Part shown: positions 9,865 through 21,644 of the stretch, piece after piece
How positions within the stretch are numbered: the stretch's first letter is position 1
How the letters are laid out: each line of letters starts with the position of its first letter
Source of the DNA: Ephydatia muelleri
Taxonomy: Eukaryota > Porifera > Demospongiae > Spongillida > Spongillidae
Direction: 5' to 3'
Assembly (NCBI GenBank): GCA_013339895.1
Contig: JABACO010000011.1
Coordinates: 8,952,546 to 9,016,545 of the forward strand
DNA length: 64,000 nt
Notes under the pieces: generated by a model
What the model was told of the DNA's origin: nothing
Seen by the model: only the letters and a program-made list of their open reading frames with translations
The model's database searches: none
Translations under genes and position numbers: made by a program

Positions 9865-10318
9865 GGTTGGGAATCTGGGGTGACACTGAACAGAAAGTGG
9901 TGTCCAGTGCAGTAATTAACATAGCAGAGATGAACAGCGAGGTGATGATTGAAGCCACACTATAAGAAAAGGTGGACTATGAGTTTCCCAAAGATGTGAA
10001 AACATATACGGTAACAGGGGAAAAGAAGTCCCTCAATCGTGCATGAACTCAGTTTAAATACACGATAGAACTGCTAGGCTATTGATGTATTGGTCCACAA
10101 TCCTGAACCACTGATTGGTTAGTTTTATTCCGGATCTGTCTTTGTGACCAGCTGCACACATCGCGATATTTCCCACATACTCAGGCCTGCTCGTTCCCAC
10201 TCCATCACAGATCTCTTCATCAATATACCTGGAACCACAACAGTGACCTCCCACCACCCCTCACCACCACCACAGGACCTCCTGTTCGAGAAGCCATTTG
10301 GAAGAAGTTATTCAGTGA
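9865..10318. other. stretch without a recognised gene
   Basis: No protein family recognised in any frame. Short open frames contain no conserved motif. Probably flanking or internal remnant sequence of the gypsy fragment that follows. Confidence 0.4.
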
Positions 10319-12517
10319 CTGGAGGAGGCAGGGTTGACCCTACGAGGTAGCAAATGCCAAATAGTACTCCCTGAGGTTGCATTCCTTGGACATGTCTTCT
10401 CAGAAGTGGGAGTGATGCCAGACAATGATAAGATCAAGACACTGGAAGAGTGGCCTACTCCATGTAATGCAAAATAAGTGCAGCAATTTCTGGGACTGGC
10501 TTCTTACTACAGGTGATTTGTGTCAAGGTTTGCAGACATTACAGAACCTCTGCACTGCCTAACACAAAAGGAAGCCTCAGTTCTGCTGGAATGCAATGAG
10601 TCTATCAAGAGACGCCTATACTAGTATTCCCACACTTTGACATGCAAGCTAGCCACCTTGTTCTTCAAACTGATGCTAGTGCCGGGGGATTGGGTACAAT
10701 ACTGCAGCAGAATGGTCATGCTATTGTCTATGCTAGTTGTGTGCTGAACAAGGCTGAATGTAACTACAGTGTCATACAAAGGGAGTGTTTGGCAGCAGTG
10801 TATGGCATGAAGCAGTTCAGGCACACCTGTTGGGACTACCATTTGAACTTTGGACCAACCATGAGCCACTAAAGTGGTTGACAAACCAGAAGCTGGAGAA
10901 AATGCTGGGACACTGGCCACTGGCTCTTCAAGAGTACAGTTTTACTGTTGTGTACTGTAGAGGCAGTCATAACACCAATGCGGATGCAATATCCAGATGG
11001 TGAGACCCAAGCAGGACCACACTTCCAGCAGCAGTGACCGGAGTGGACATTCAAATGCCATTGCCTTGTATTCTAGCAGCTCAGTAGCAGGACCAAGTCA
11101 TCAAGCAGGTTGCTCATGCATTGCAATCATCAAGTCGCCCTACAACTATTAATTGGTGGAAGCCCCCATTCAGGAGGTACTCTCAATTGTGGGTTCACCT
11201 TCTCTTAACGGATGGCATTGTGTGGAGACATCATACACCTGGGCCAACCTCAGACACAGCCACAGTACCAGTTCTTCCAGTAACGCTCCAGAAAGATGTA
11301 TTGCATGCAGCAGTGTCATGACTCACCTCAAGCAGGCCATCAAGGTGCACAGAAGACCCTTTACCAACTGAGACGTGACATACTGGATCAATATGGCACA
11401 AGATGTGGAGCGTCATTGTGAGGAAGATACAGTTTGTCAGCAGACAAAGCCTACCATGCCTACAAGAGTGCAGATGACTAATGTGACAATTGGAAGACCA
11501 TGGCAAATGATAGCACTGGACATTCTGGAGGTGCTAGTGTCATCTGATATCTCCTTGTAGTCCAGGACTATGTTACTAAATGGGCTGATGCAAGGCCACT
11601 ACCAGACCAAACTGCCTCCAGAATAACCACAGAACTGATGGACCTGTTTATCACATATGGAATACCAGAAATTGTACACTCAGAACAAGGTCGCAATGTT
11701 GAGAGTACAATATTTCAGCAGGTCTTAAAGGCATTTGGGGTCATGAAGTCTCGAACTACTTCCTATCACCCACAAGGTGACGGCATGGTTGAAAAGTTCA
11801 ACCGCACCCTGCTCCAGTTACTCCAGACAATATGTCACCAGGTAGGATGAGTGAGAGAAGCACCTCCCTCTGGTTCTCTATATGCCTACAGGACAATAGT
11901 ACACTCCTCTACTGGAGTGTCTCCTTTTGAACTTATGTATGGAAGACAGCCTGTAAGAGACACACTAAACTTACCACCCACAGCATATGCCCCTGGAGAG
12001 TATGGCAAGACACAGCATGCCAAGTTGGCTGAGTTGACTAATCTTGTAGAGGTGTACATGGCTGAAGCAGCTGAGGAACGGAGGCAACAGTATAACAAAC
12101 ATTCAGAAGAGCGATTCTTTGAAGTGGATGATCCAGTCTGGCTGTTTATACCAACTGCTGGGAAGTTGGACCCACGATGGGAAGGAAACTGGGTAGTGAC
12201 GGGATGCAAGTCACCAGTTAATGTTCACATTTCAGGTGGAGCAAGGAGTAGTACATACGAACAGGGTTAGGCATTGTTTCCAGCCAGCCATGCAACTCCC
12301 CATGGAAGATGCTCTTACAGAAGAAAATCAAGGTGGCTCTCCACAGTGGCAAGCACCTCAAGTCAACCATGAAATCCATGATGTCATGCTAACTGAGAAG
12401 CACCAGCCAGAAGGCCTACCTGTTCTGGTCCCTGCAGAAGACCACGTGGCTGAAGACCCTGAGGAGGTCCCTCGCAGGTACCCTCAACGTGTAAGACACC
12501 GACCTGATTACTTTTAG
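10319..12517 (+). pseudogene. Ty3/gypsy pol remnant (RT thumb, RNase H, integrase)
   Basis: A decayed retrotransposon polyprotein spread over several frames. In order: end of reverse transcriptase (FLGHVFSEVGVMPD, then QQFLGLASYYR), RNase H-like tract (LQTDASAGGLG; AECNYSVIQRECLAAVYG; EPLKWLTNQ; NTNADAISRW ending near 11,003), the integrase zinc-binding region with one Cys replaced (CEEDTVCQQ at about 11,418), the DDE core (IALDILEV, HSEQGRN, YHPQGDGMVEKFNRTL), and a C-terminal region to PQRVRHRPDYF. The second core aspartate position reads Glu (HSEQGR). In-frame TAA or TGA codons near 10,476, 10,510 and 11,848 and several frame changes show it is dead. No LTRs were recognised. A diverged second copy of the integrase part lies at 41,693-42,305. 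Confidence 0.88.
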
Positions 12518-12865
12518 ACCACTGCTAAGCTAGAGGTCAAGCTTGAAAGTGATGGAGAGGTATGTGATATCAGTGGATCTATTATGTCATCAACACTATG
12601 GGCAGTTGAATGCACATGGACTAATCTGAATGGATCTCTAGTTGTACTGTGTCCCATGCATGCACCAAATATCTGTGAACCCATCTTTTCTGTGTGTGAC
12701 TTGTAAGTATATAATGTGTATGCATTGCTGTAGAGATCAGACTAATATGAGTTGCTATAACTACTGAGATTGGGATCTACGTTTCCACTACAGTTGCAAT
12801 TGTCAACTCTGCTTGTATTTATCTGTTGATCCATGATCACTTGATTTTATGGATGCTTCTGGCCT
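12518..12865. other. no feature seen
   Basis: AT-rich stretch between two retroelement fragments. No ORF, LTR or repeat was recognised. Confidence 0.4.
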
Positions 12866-13175
12866 TTAAAGATCTTGCTTCCAGATTGTATCCTTTTGTG
12901 CATTCTGTGTACTGTTTATCTTCATCCTTGTTTTGTGAGAAGATGCTATTTGATCTTCAGAAGGAGTGCAGCACGGAGACCCTCTAGGGTCTCTGCTTTT
13001 TTGTCACACAATCATCAACATGTGTTCTCAATTAAAATCAGATTTGCACATCTTCTACGTGGATGATGGAACCCTTGGTGGAGCTATACATGATGTGTTT
13101 TATGACCTCCATTTAATCACCAAAGAAGGTCAATCATTGGATCTGCAGCCTAATTTAGATCATCAGCAAAAATAA
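12866..13175 (+). pseudogene. reverse transcriptase fragment (YVDD motif)
   Basis: Reads across frames as a reverse-transcriptase palm: RLYPFVHSVY near 12,885, then QHGDPLGSLLFCHTI (about 12,966-13,012) and HIFYVDDGTLGG (about 13,050-13,085). The first part and the palm are in different frames, and a TAG falls at about 12,986 in the first frame. It belongs to the same RT type as the fragments at 21,645, 38,256 and 41,301. Elsewhere that RT type is followed by a Cys/His region with an RPAD motif, as in restriction-like-endonuclease non-LTR elements; the class is inference. Confidence 0.7.
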
Positions 13176-13774
13176 CTCTGTCATGCAAGAAATGTCTCCA
13201 CACTACTGGGTACTACTGCCTCAATACCTGCAACCATCTGTACAAAAATTGATTTCTTGAATTAAATGTATGAAATATTGTGCACATCTGGATGCACATG
13301 ATGCTCTGCTATTGCTTTGTCACTCATTTGTAATACCCAAGCTGTGCACCTCTCCTGTTTCCGCTCAGAGAGCTGGGTGGAGGAGTACCCCTGGGAACGT
13401 TAACGGTGGATGATGAGGTGGGGGTGGTTGTGATGTGGTGGGGGTGGTTGTGATGTGATGGGAGGGTGGGTGATAAGGTGTGATGGCCATTTTGACTACA
13501 TGTATCATCTTCACCTTGGAATGAGGACCAGTTGGAGCAGTGAGTGGAATTCCATGCATAAAAGAAACAAAGCACAGAGTACATACAGCACTCCAATAGG
13601 TATGTTTGGCTGCAACACATTTCATGCACACCATTATAAATAATAATGGCACTAGACAACTGCTTTCTAACAAACACATGATTTCAAAAGGCCTTGCATA
13701 TTCTAGAACATCTAAATTCCCAGTGTTCTTGCTATTTATGAAAAGCAATGATGCAAACCACAGGAGAGTCATTC
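13176..13774. other. no gene; short GT-rich tandem repeat
   Basis: GGTGGTTGTGATGTGGTGGG repeats two to three times near 13,415-13,465. Nothing else was recognised. Confidence 0.4.
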
Positions 13775-14127
13775 CACATGAAATTGTATCACCCTGAATA
13801 CCTCACATATATGCAAAATTGCCATACACATGTATACTCTATGATGTCTCGTTTAAATAATGATTGCTGAATAATTAATTTTCTATACGTTTGGGCTTTT
13901 TTCACACAACAAAGGATATTATGTAGTTGCACTCATAAGATGTAAAAATAATTTAATTACTATGCATGGGTTAATGTAATGAATTTTTAATGACATATGC
14001 ATATGAAGTAGCAAATGACATATGAAGTAGCAAAAATTAATAACCTCTGTTTCCAACCTTTTTTTTTTAATACGGCTAGCTGCTAATACCACTAAGACAC
14101 TCGCCTGACAGCTTTATTGAAACATGA
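13775..14127 (-). repeat. dispersed repeat R1, inverted segment
   Basis: Reverse complement of the 5' part of R1 at 23,225-23,620 and 55,381-55,780 (shared GCTGTCAGGCGAGTG, GTGGTATTAGCAGCTA, CCATTAACCCATGCATAG). The rest of this R1 copy continues in the forward direction at 14,432, so the segment was inverted around the MITE between them. Confidence 0.75.
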
Positions 14128-14153
14128 ACCACTTTTCTGTAATACCGTAGAAT

Positions 14154-14428
14154 ACCAGATATAACGAGCCCCCCCCCCCCCCCCCCCTCTTACGTGAGAC
14201 CCTAAAAAAAAAAATGGCATGTTTTTGAAACGAGCGTATCTCCAAAGCCCGTCACGCCACCACGTACCTTTTAAGTTTTTATAAGAAAGATATGGTACCG
14301 CAATATGAGTTTGAAAAAGGTACGTGGTGGCGTGACGGGTTTTGGGATACGCTCGTTTCAAAAACATGCCTTTTTTTTTAGGGTCTCACGTAAGGGGCGG
14401 AGGGGGGGGAGGGGGGTCGTTATATCTG
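14154..14428. mobile_element. MITE with about 115-bp inverted arms
   Basis: The left arm (from CCAGATATAACGA at 14,154) and right arm (ending TCGTTATATCTGCCGG near 14,431) are near-reverse complements: poly-C against G-rich, then ACGTGAGACCCTAAAAAA, GTTTTTGAAACGAGCGTATC and CCCGTCACGCCACCACGTACC. TA flanks both ends, as for Tc1/mariner-type targets. Non-coding. The poly-C run near 14,169-14,187 makes the exact length uncertain. Confidence 0.75.
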
Positions 14429-14431
14429 CCG

Positions 14432-14594
14432 GTACATGAATTGCTATGGCTTGATCTCAAATCCAATATCTATGTTGACAAGAGAAAACAATACTTGTTG
14501 GGATCATTCCAAACATGGTCTTCCACCATCAAAATATTGCATGATTACAAAGTTGATACACGAAGTATAGAAGGCTATGTGTACTCCGTATGTA
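14432..14594 (+). repeat. dispersed repeat R1, 3' segment
   Basis: Matches 23,711-23,872 closely, starting at ACATGAATTGCTATGGC and ending AGGCTATGTGTACTCCGTA. As in the other copies, R1 runs directly into the 16-bp minisatellite. Confidence 0.8.
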
Positions 14595-14729
14595 AGTTGG
14601 CAGTACATGAGGGTGGCAGTACATGAAGGTGGCAGTACATGAAGGTGGCAGTACATGAAAGTGGCAGTACATGAAGGTGGCAGTACATGAAGGTGGCAGT
14701 ACATGACGGTGGCAATACATGAAGGTGAC
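14595..14729. repeat. 16-bp minisatellite array 2 (short)
   Basis: About eight units of GGTGGCAGTACATGAA. The first is TTGGCAGTACATGAGG and one carries a GCAATACATG change. The array ends at the left border of the segmental duplication. Confidence 0.93.
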
Positions 14730-17700
14730 ATTTATAGTTAAGACACATCCTTGTTTAGGTGTGGTGATTCCACTAGTATAAACACTATTTAACAAATTCA
14801 CATCAATGTATATGTGGTGCACGTGATCACGACCGTAGAACCATGTACATGTACGTGCTCGCATACACTGTTCTTTGTGTTCTTCCACATCTATCCTCAG
14901 GTACGTCCAATTGGTTTTACTGATTCAAGTCGGGCATATGTGTGCAATTCCGCGGAATGTGTCTGTTTTTCTGCACTGCGCGACTGCACGCGGGTAGCCA
15001 GTTATAAACTCAAATCTCTTTTATTACCAAGTGGGTATAGGCCAACTTGATTTGCGTTCTTGCAAAGCTACCGTTGTTAATAACAAACTCCGCCGCACTG
15101 CGCATCACGCCGAGGTCGTGGGCGAGGCTACAAATCGTAGATGGTCAATGAAATCAAGTATTGTACCCTCCACTGGTACGCTATTACCTAAGCCAACAAC
15201 GGAACGCCAACGTGCTCAGCGGTGCATGATGTATACCTATGTACTAGTAATCCTGGTAAACTACATAATGTATGCATCCGTCGCGGAGTTTATAATTATA
15301 ATACAATCATAGTTTAGTATCTTGTAACACTGCACCTGATCTGGGCTCATTGCATGCATTGAGCTAAGCTGAGCTTTAGAATATGGTAGTAACAAATGGA
15401 AGAGTTGGTAGCTTGTTTCTCTACCGAACAAATCATATTGCCGAAGATCTACGGATCCGGACGTCGCTAACACCAGAATTATCTTGGCGAGGTGTGTTAT
15501 GACAGCAATATCACATAACCACACACATGCAGGCCAGAACATCACCTGGAACGGACAACTGATCAGAAACAACAGTCTGGTGTCCCTCTCAATAGTTCCA
15601 AACAGAGTTAGCTCATCTGCTCCACCACAGTATCCTCTGGTGTGCCAGGGAATTACAGGTGGACAGTGGTATGAACCAAATGGAGTCCTGTTTCCCCTAG
15701 CAACACCTGACCCTGTATCAACTCCTGGAGGTTTGGGTCAACAAAATGTGTCAGGAGGAGTAGAGCTGTATCGTGGAACTCCTCCTGTCTTCCCACATGG
15801 TGTTCAATGTTGTACCAATACCACCATCACTCTCTGTGTTGGAATGTACAGTGATCTCACACTAGCAGCATCAGTCAGTCTGCCTACATCAAAAGGTTAT
15901 AGCTTCGCTCTCTCTGTAGCAGCCACTTGTAAGTAGAGAGGAAAGTACATCACATGTGTTATGGAAGTGTTGACTCTCCCACAGATGGTCCTAACATCAC
16001 AGGAGGTGTCCAGTTTCAGCTGTTGACACCTACAAATGTTGATCCACCAGTGTTCCAGTTGACCTGCACCAGCACTAGTTCTCCTCCTACAGATGTGCTG
16101 TGGACCACTAATGGAAGTGCAGTGAGTAATACTTCCTCTCAGATAGTGACAGATCGACCAACATCTACTTACAACAACACCCTGACTGTGACTGGGAGAG
16201 CATATGGGATGTACACATGCACTGTCACCACTACCTGCTCACCAGTGTGTGGAGGGTTTAATCTCAATCCAAGGTCCACTACCTCATCTCTCACTGTACA
16301 AGGTAAGTAGTGCCTGTGAAGGGTGTCTTGTACCTATAGACATGTACCTCTATACAGCTCCTCCTGGCCCACCCACTGGTGTCACTGCTGTGCAGTCTGG
16401 TCTCACATCTGTCAGTGTCTCTTGGACTGCACCAACCTCAGGTGGTCCAGTGACCAGATATGATATCTACTATGTGGCTAATGGAGGCCCAAGTACAAGT
16501 GGAGATTCAACCAATTCTACTACTTATGTCCTAACCAACCTTCAAGTTGGGGTTCAGTACAACATCTCTGTCATAGCTGTGGGCATATTTCTGCCATCTC
16601 TGAGTGCTAATGTGACAAGGACTTTGAGTGAGTCTCATTTTATAATTATTAAAGTTATCCATCCTTCCCTCCTATCTCACTTCATCTCAGTCCCATCTAC
16701 ACCCTCACTCATCATAGCACAGGTCACCTCCACATCCATCACTGCCATGTGGTCACAGCCTGGTGGGGAGATAGGTACCACCTACACCCTCTCCTACACC
16801 TACCAGGGACCATGTGCTGGAGCTGGAGGTGGTGGGAGTGTGTCTGTTGGTAATGCTACCCAGTACACCATCACTGGACTGCAGGAGTTCAGTGCCTACA
16901 TCCTCACCATCACTGCCTCCATTGGTGTAGGGAGCAGTCCTCCAGCTAGTGTGTTAGTCAACACCTCCTCAGCTAGTGAGTCAGATGGCATCATTACAAG
17001 ATGGCTGACTCCCTTCCCTTCTCTCCCCAAAGCTCCTTCTCCTCCTAACAACCTCACTGAAGTGAACAAGACCTCCTCTAGCGTGACCATCAGTTGGGGG
17101 GAAGTCCCCTGTCAGGACCAGAACAGTGTGATAGTGGAGTACAGGGTTCTCTATGGAGCTGTGACCAGTGGTGTGGGAGGGACAGTAGCCACCTCTGGGA
17201 GGACATTGACTGTGAATGGACTATCTCCCTATACCAACTACTCCATTGAGGTGTCAGCAGTCAACAGTGATGGAGCCATGGGCCCTTACAGTTCTCCTCT
17301 CTTTGTGGTGACTGACCAAAGCAGTATGTCAAGTGTTGTTAATTTGTATAAAAAAATATGGATTGATGTATGGCACATGTGACACCGTGCGCTGTTTCTT
17401 CTTGTGGCTCCATCTTTTTCCTCACCAGCTGCACCAGGACCAGTGACTGGACTTCAAGCCTTCAACAAGACCTTCACAACCATCACACTCACATGGCAAC
17501 CTCCTCCGGTCCCCAATGGGGTGATCATCATGTATCAGGTGACCTACTCCACCAATGGAGTAGTCAACACCTACAACACAGCCACACCCCCAGTGACAAT
17601 AACAGGGCTGGCACTAAGGACCACCTACAACTTCTCTGTCACTGCTTACACCATCACAGGACCAGGGACACCACTACAATTACAGACCAGCACTGCAGAA

Positions 17701-18721
17701 ATACGTGAGTGATCTTCACCAGCTTATGTAGCTCTTCCACTTCTCTTGTAGGGTGTGGTTATCAAACTAGAGACTAGAGATCATCACATTGTTGCCATAG
17801 TGATATTTATACACCTATGTGTTCAGTCAGATAGTGACTATATACATGGGCTACAAGAGCTTTACTGCAAAGCTCCTGCAACCTATGTACATGTACATGT
17901 GGTACTTGTTTCTCTAATGCATGAATAGAATTATGAACATACAGAGATAATTATCAAAAAGGCCAGGAACACATGTGTGTGTGTCTTTATCCCCACTACA
18001 GTGTTGTGTGGTTGAGTGGCTGGTATGCTTGAAAGAATGTACTAGTTCTTCGTGTGGTCACTACATTGTCATACTCCATATCATATGATGCCACCTCTTC
18101 TCCATTAGCCAATGTGAATGGAGTGATGGTCTCAGCCATCAACACAACATCTGTCCGAGTGTCCTGGCTGGCTGTCCAGCTCCCTCCAGATGGCATCCTT
18201 ACAGGGTACACAGTGTATTATCTTTCTCTTCCCAACACTTCAAAGAGGCAGTCGGGTGGGTACACCAATCAGACCTTCCCACCTACCCCCACCTCTGGAG
18301 ACATCAACAACCTCAATTAATCCTAATGGTGTGTACCAGTTCAGTGTGGTTGCCCAGGTGAACATCACGGGACAGTTGTACAGTGGAGCCATCCCTTCAT
18401 CAGGGAGTACCATTGCAACAGGTTAGGAGGTGCTGGCATCCATTGCTTATCCTCACATCATGAAGTCCTTACTGTTCCCTCATGATGTAGAGGGAAGCCC
18501 CACTTCTGCTGCTGGTGGAGCTGCCATTGGAGGAGCTGTGGGGGGTGTGATTGGAGGTTTGGTTGGAGGTGTGGTTGGAGGTGTGGTGTTGGTACTGATT
18601 GCAGCTGCAGTGGTTGTTGTCATAGTGATTCTCTTAAGTTCAGGGATCCTCTAGAGCATATGCACATACCCAGTGTTGCATAAACATAAAACACATACCA
18701 CTTAACTAAAATACACATCCA

Positions 18722-18910
18722 CAACACACATACACATATACATGCACATACACACACATGCACACACACATAACACACACATACACACATGTGCATGCAC
18801 ACACATACACACACATGCACACACACATAACACACACATAACACACACACACACATGCTCATGCATACACATACATACACAACACACACTAGGTACACAC
18901 ACACACAAAG
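18722..18910. repeat. (CA)n-rich intronic microsatellite, copy A
   Basis: Imperfect ACACAC/ATACAC/ACATGC runs between the transmembrane and juxtamembrane exons. The equivalent intron of copy B has a similar tract at about 29,056-29,190. Confidence 0.85.
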
Positions 18911-19765
18911 GCACAAAAAGTTCTGTGACAAATACATCACCTTATGAGAAGGTCAAGAAAACCACTTCCCAAGAGTCACAGTTTGAGGTTTGCTTGTAAC
19001 AATCCAATGATGCAAATCATTATGTTGTCTGTAACCATGCAGGTCTTGGAGCAAGTGTCCCCTGATCCTAAATCAGTACGCAGAGATGTTGCCTTGGAGG
19101 AGGCGGGGAAGAACAGAAGTATGGACTACCTCCCACGTGAGTAGTGTAGGAGAGAGAGGGGAGGAGACGCTAGTGATGACTTCTCTGTCCACAGCTGACC
19201 GATATCGTGTGATCCTGAAACAAGAATATCCAGATTACATCAATGCCACCTTTGTTAATGTAAGTATTTAAAGATAAGAGTTGTCATGGATGCCACTGTT
19301 CCATCCACTATAGGGATAAAAGCAGCAGAAAGCCTTCATCATAGCTCAAGGACCTTTGAAGTCACTTGCAGAGACTTCTGGAAGATGTTGTGTGACAGGA
19401 AATGTGGAGCCATTGTCATGTTATCCCAGCTGGAGGAAGGAGGGAAGGTGAGTGGGTGGAGCATTAGGTGGTGCCTAGACTGCTCTTACCCTGGTGGTTA
19501 CAGGAGGTGTGTCGTCAGTACTGGCCGGACCAAGGCATTGAGAGCTATGGAGAGTTCACCATTGAGAGTGGGGAGCAGGAGGCTCGTGATGGCTACACCA
19601 TAAGGACCCTGTACCTAGCAGCTGCCAAGGTGGATGTGACCTAGCTATGGATTGCTTGAAGTGTGGGACTGGTTGGTGTGTGGTGGGCATGTGTATGGAA
19701 GTGGACCCTTTTAAAGTGACACCAAGCTAGTAGCAGTCTTTATTATACTACCAAGTTATCTGTGG

Positions 19766-19917
19766 GCTGTGGCTGTTGTGTAGTTCTCCATATCTGTGGG
19801 TGTTGGGTAGTTCTCCATATCTGTGGGTGTTGTGTAGTTCTCCATATCTGTGGGTGTTGTAGTTCTCCATATCTGTGGGTGTTGTGTAGTTCTCCATATC
19901 TGTGGGTGTAGCAATGC
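19766..19917. repeat. 27-bp intronic minisatellite, copy A
   Basis: Five tandem units containing GTAGTTCTCCATATCTGTGG, one unit shortened to 24 bp, in the intron between D2 exons. The same repeat flanks the gypsy insertion in copy B (about 32,333-32,356 and 36,583-36,660). Confidence 0.85.
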
Positions 19918-19959
19918 TTGGTGCTCTGCCTGTAAAATCTTATCATTGCAATGGTTGAG

Positions 19960-20120
19960 ACCATCACTCCAGTCACATTGGCTAATGGAGAAGAGGTGGC
20001 ATTATTTGGAGTATGACAATGTAGTGCCCACACGAAGAACTAGTACATTCTTTCAAGCATACCAGCCACTCAACCACACAACACTGTAGTACATTATAGC
20101 CTAGGGTATAAAGACACACA
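19960..20120 (-). repeat. inverted duplicate of the FN3-5 exon border inside a D2 intron
   Basis: Reverse complement of about 17,968-18,140, including the intron end, the CCATTAG acceptor and the first codons of FN3-5 (VTGVMVS). Differences are small (for example CAAATAATG against CATATCATATGATG). It is present only in copy A. Confidence 0.8.
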
Positions 20121-20763
20121 CACATGTGCTCTCGGCCTCTGGTAATTACATGTATCTTTGTAGATTCATAATTCTATTGGTGCATTGAGAGAAGCACGAT
20201 GTATATGGAGTATATACCTTATGATGATCTGTGATTGGTCTGCACAAAACACACAGAGCACCCAAATACAGCAGGTGACCCAGTTCCACATCACCAACTG
20301 GTCACCTGATGGGGTGTGTACCAACCTTGCTACCATCACTGATGTCATTGAAGAGGTGGACAAGGTGCAGAGAAGGACTGGGAACCAGCCCATCGTGGTA
20401 CACTGCAGGTACCTCCTTCCCCTGTGCCTTGGATCATGTGAGATCACATGATGCTTCCTCCTCCCCATCCAGTGACACAGTGGGAAGGTCTGGTATGTTC
20501 TGTGCCATCACCATGGTAACCCAGCAGTGTAAGACAGAAGGAGTGGTGGATGTGTTCCAGACAGTCAAGTCTATTCGTTCCCAGAAGCCTGGAGCAGTGC
20601 TCACTGTGGTAAGCCATACCTCATGTGTCGTTCACCATGGCTACCTGCATTATGTCTCCATGGATACAGGACCAATACCAGAGTATCTTCAAGACCATGG
20701 TTGTGCTTCTTGATCAGTTCGATCAGTACTCAAACTTCCGATGAAAAGTCCACATCAACATGA

Positions 20764-20769
20764 AATAAA
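20764..20769 (+). terminator. poly(A) signal AATAAA, copy A
   Basis: AATAAA lies 20 bp after the TGA (20742-20744), in the same context as in copy B. Confidence 0.6.
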
Positions 20770-20838
20770 CCAAAGTTTTATTTACCTTATCAACGATTGT
20801 TTTTTATAGATGTGTGTGCATTTGCCCTATGTATGTTC

Positions 20839-21400
20839 ATGTGTGTGTGTGTGTGTGTGTGTGTCTTTTTAATACAATTGCTTTTTAGATGAGTAGTGGC
20901 ATGTGGGGGAAGTGGGTGTGGTGTGAAGGTGTTTCCTTCACACAAGCATTCACAACCCAAACACCAAGGTGTCAAGGAAAGCACAGAGCCATTACTAAAG
21001 AGACCACACATTCACCTGAGGATACCCCTTACTGGATTAGATACACAACTTTCTGCTGAACTTTCCAATGAGGAAATGTTGTGGGAGTGCCAAGTTATTG
21101 TGACACACTTCATGCAGGCATAACAAATTCCTGAGCAAAGGGGAAAACAATCATGACCAGACCTGGCACAGCAATGTATAACAGGCTTGTTTCACTCACT
21201 GCCTCAGGCCTTGCACAATGACCACTTGAGGGATCATGATGACATTATTCTTGAATACCTACATGGTCTTTATACATGTGTACATGTAATGTAACACATA
21301 CACACACACACACACATGCTCACATACACACGCTCTCACACACATACTCAGCACATACACACATGGTCACTTACACAAACACACACACCTCACACACAAG
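20839..21400. repeat. (GT)n and (CA)n microsatellites in the 3' flank of copy A
   Basis: GT repeat at about 20,840-20,863 and CA-rich runs at about 21,293-21,395. Copy B has counterparts at about 37,365-37,430 and 37,917-38,000. No gene is recognised between them. Confidence 0.7.
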
Positions 21401-21644
21401 ATCAAAAACCAAAGTATACAAAAGGACACAAACAGCCCATCTTTACTCAGTGTGTATATACCCTCACACCATGTGTACAAATGCATCACATGTAATCACT
21501 CCACTCTGGAAGGCCAAAAGCACCACACAACAGAAAGTGGGAATGGTGTACGACAGACACACATTCCAGTGGTGGACGTATGTGGGGGTGGGGGAGGGGA
21601 GGAGGAGGGGGAAATGGTGGGGGAGGGGAGGGGAAGGGCATCAC

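Larger units (their letters stand above)
15533..20744 (+). pseudogene. receptor-type tyrosine phosphatase, copy A (D1 deleted, disabled)
   Basis: Exons inferred by comparison with copy B: 15533-15928 (N-terminal domain), 15985-16302 (Ig-like), 16358-16627, 16691-16975, 17033-17323, 17429-17704 and 18109-18421 (five FN3), 18491-18637/8 (transmembrane), about 18893-18987 (juxtamembrane), 19043-19136, 19195-19259, 19314-19447, 19504-19629, 20257-20408, 20473-20608 and 20670-20744 (D2). Lesions: a 4-bp TTAA insertion at about 18,316-18,320 shifts FN3-5; the donor after the transmembrane exon reads TTCAGG where copy B has GTCAGC; a deletion fuses the juxtamembrane exon to the D1/D2 linker exon at about 18,971, keeping frame and removing the cytoplasmic Ig and all of D1; TAC became TAA at 19,317-19,319; one base is missing near 19,363. 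It has no catalytic D1. A transcript encoding a secreted or decoy ectodomain remains possible up to FN3-4. Confidence 0.85.

Noticed and set aside
14342..14626. Plus-strand ORF across the MITE and minisatellite
   Set aside because: It spans a palindrome and a tandem repeat and has no domain.
15031..15312. ORF upstream of copy A as signal-peptide exon
   Set aside because: The hydrophobic stretch after ATG at 15,227 is suggestive, but no donor gives the phase 1 needed by exon 15,533, and copy B differs after the hydrophobic codons. Left unassigned.
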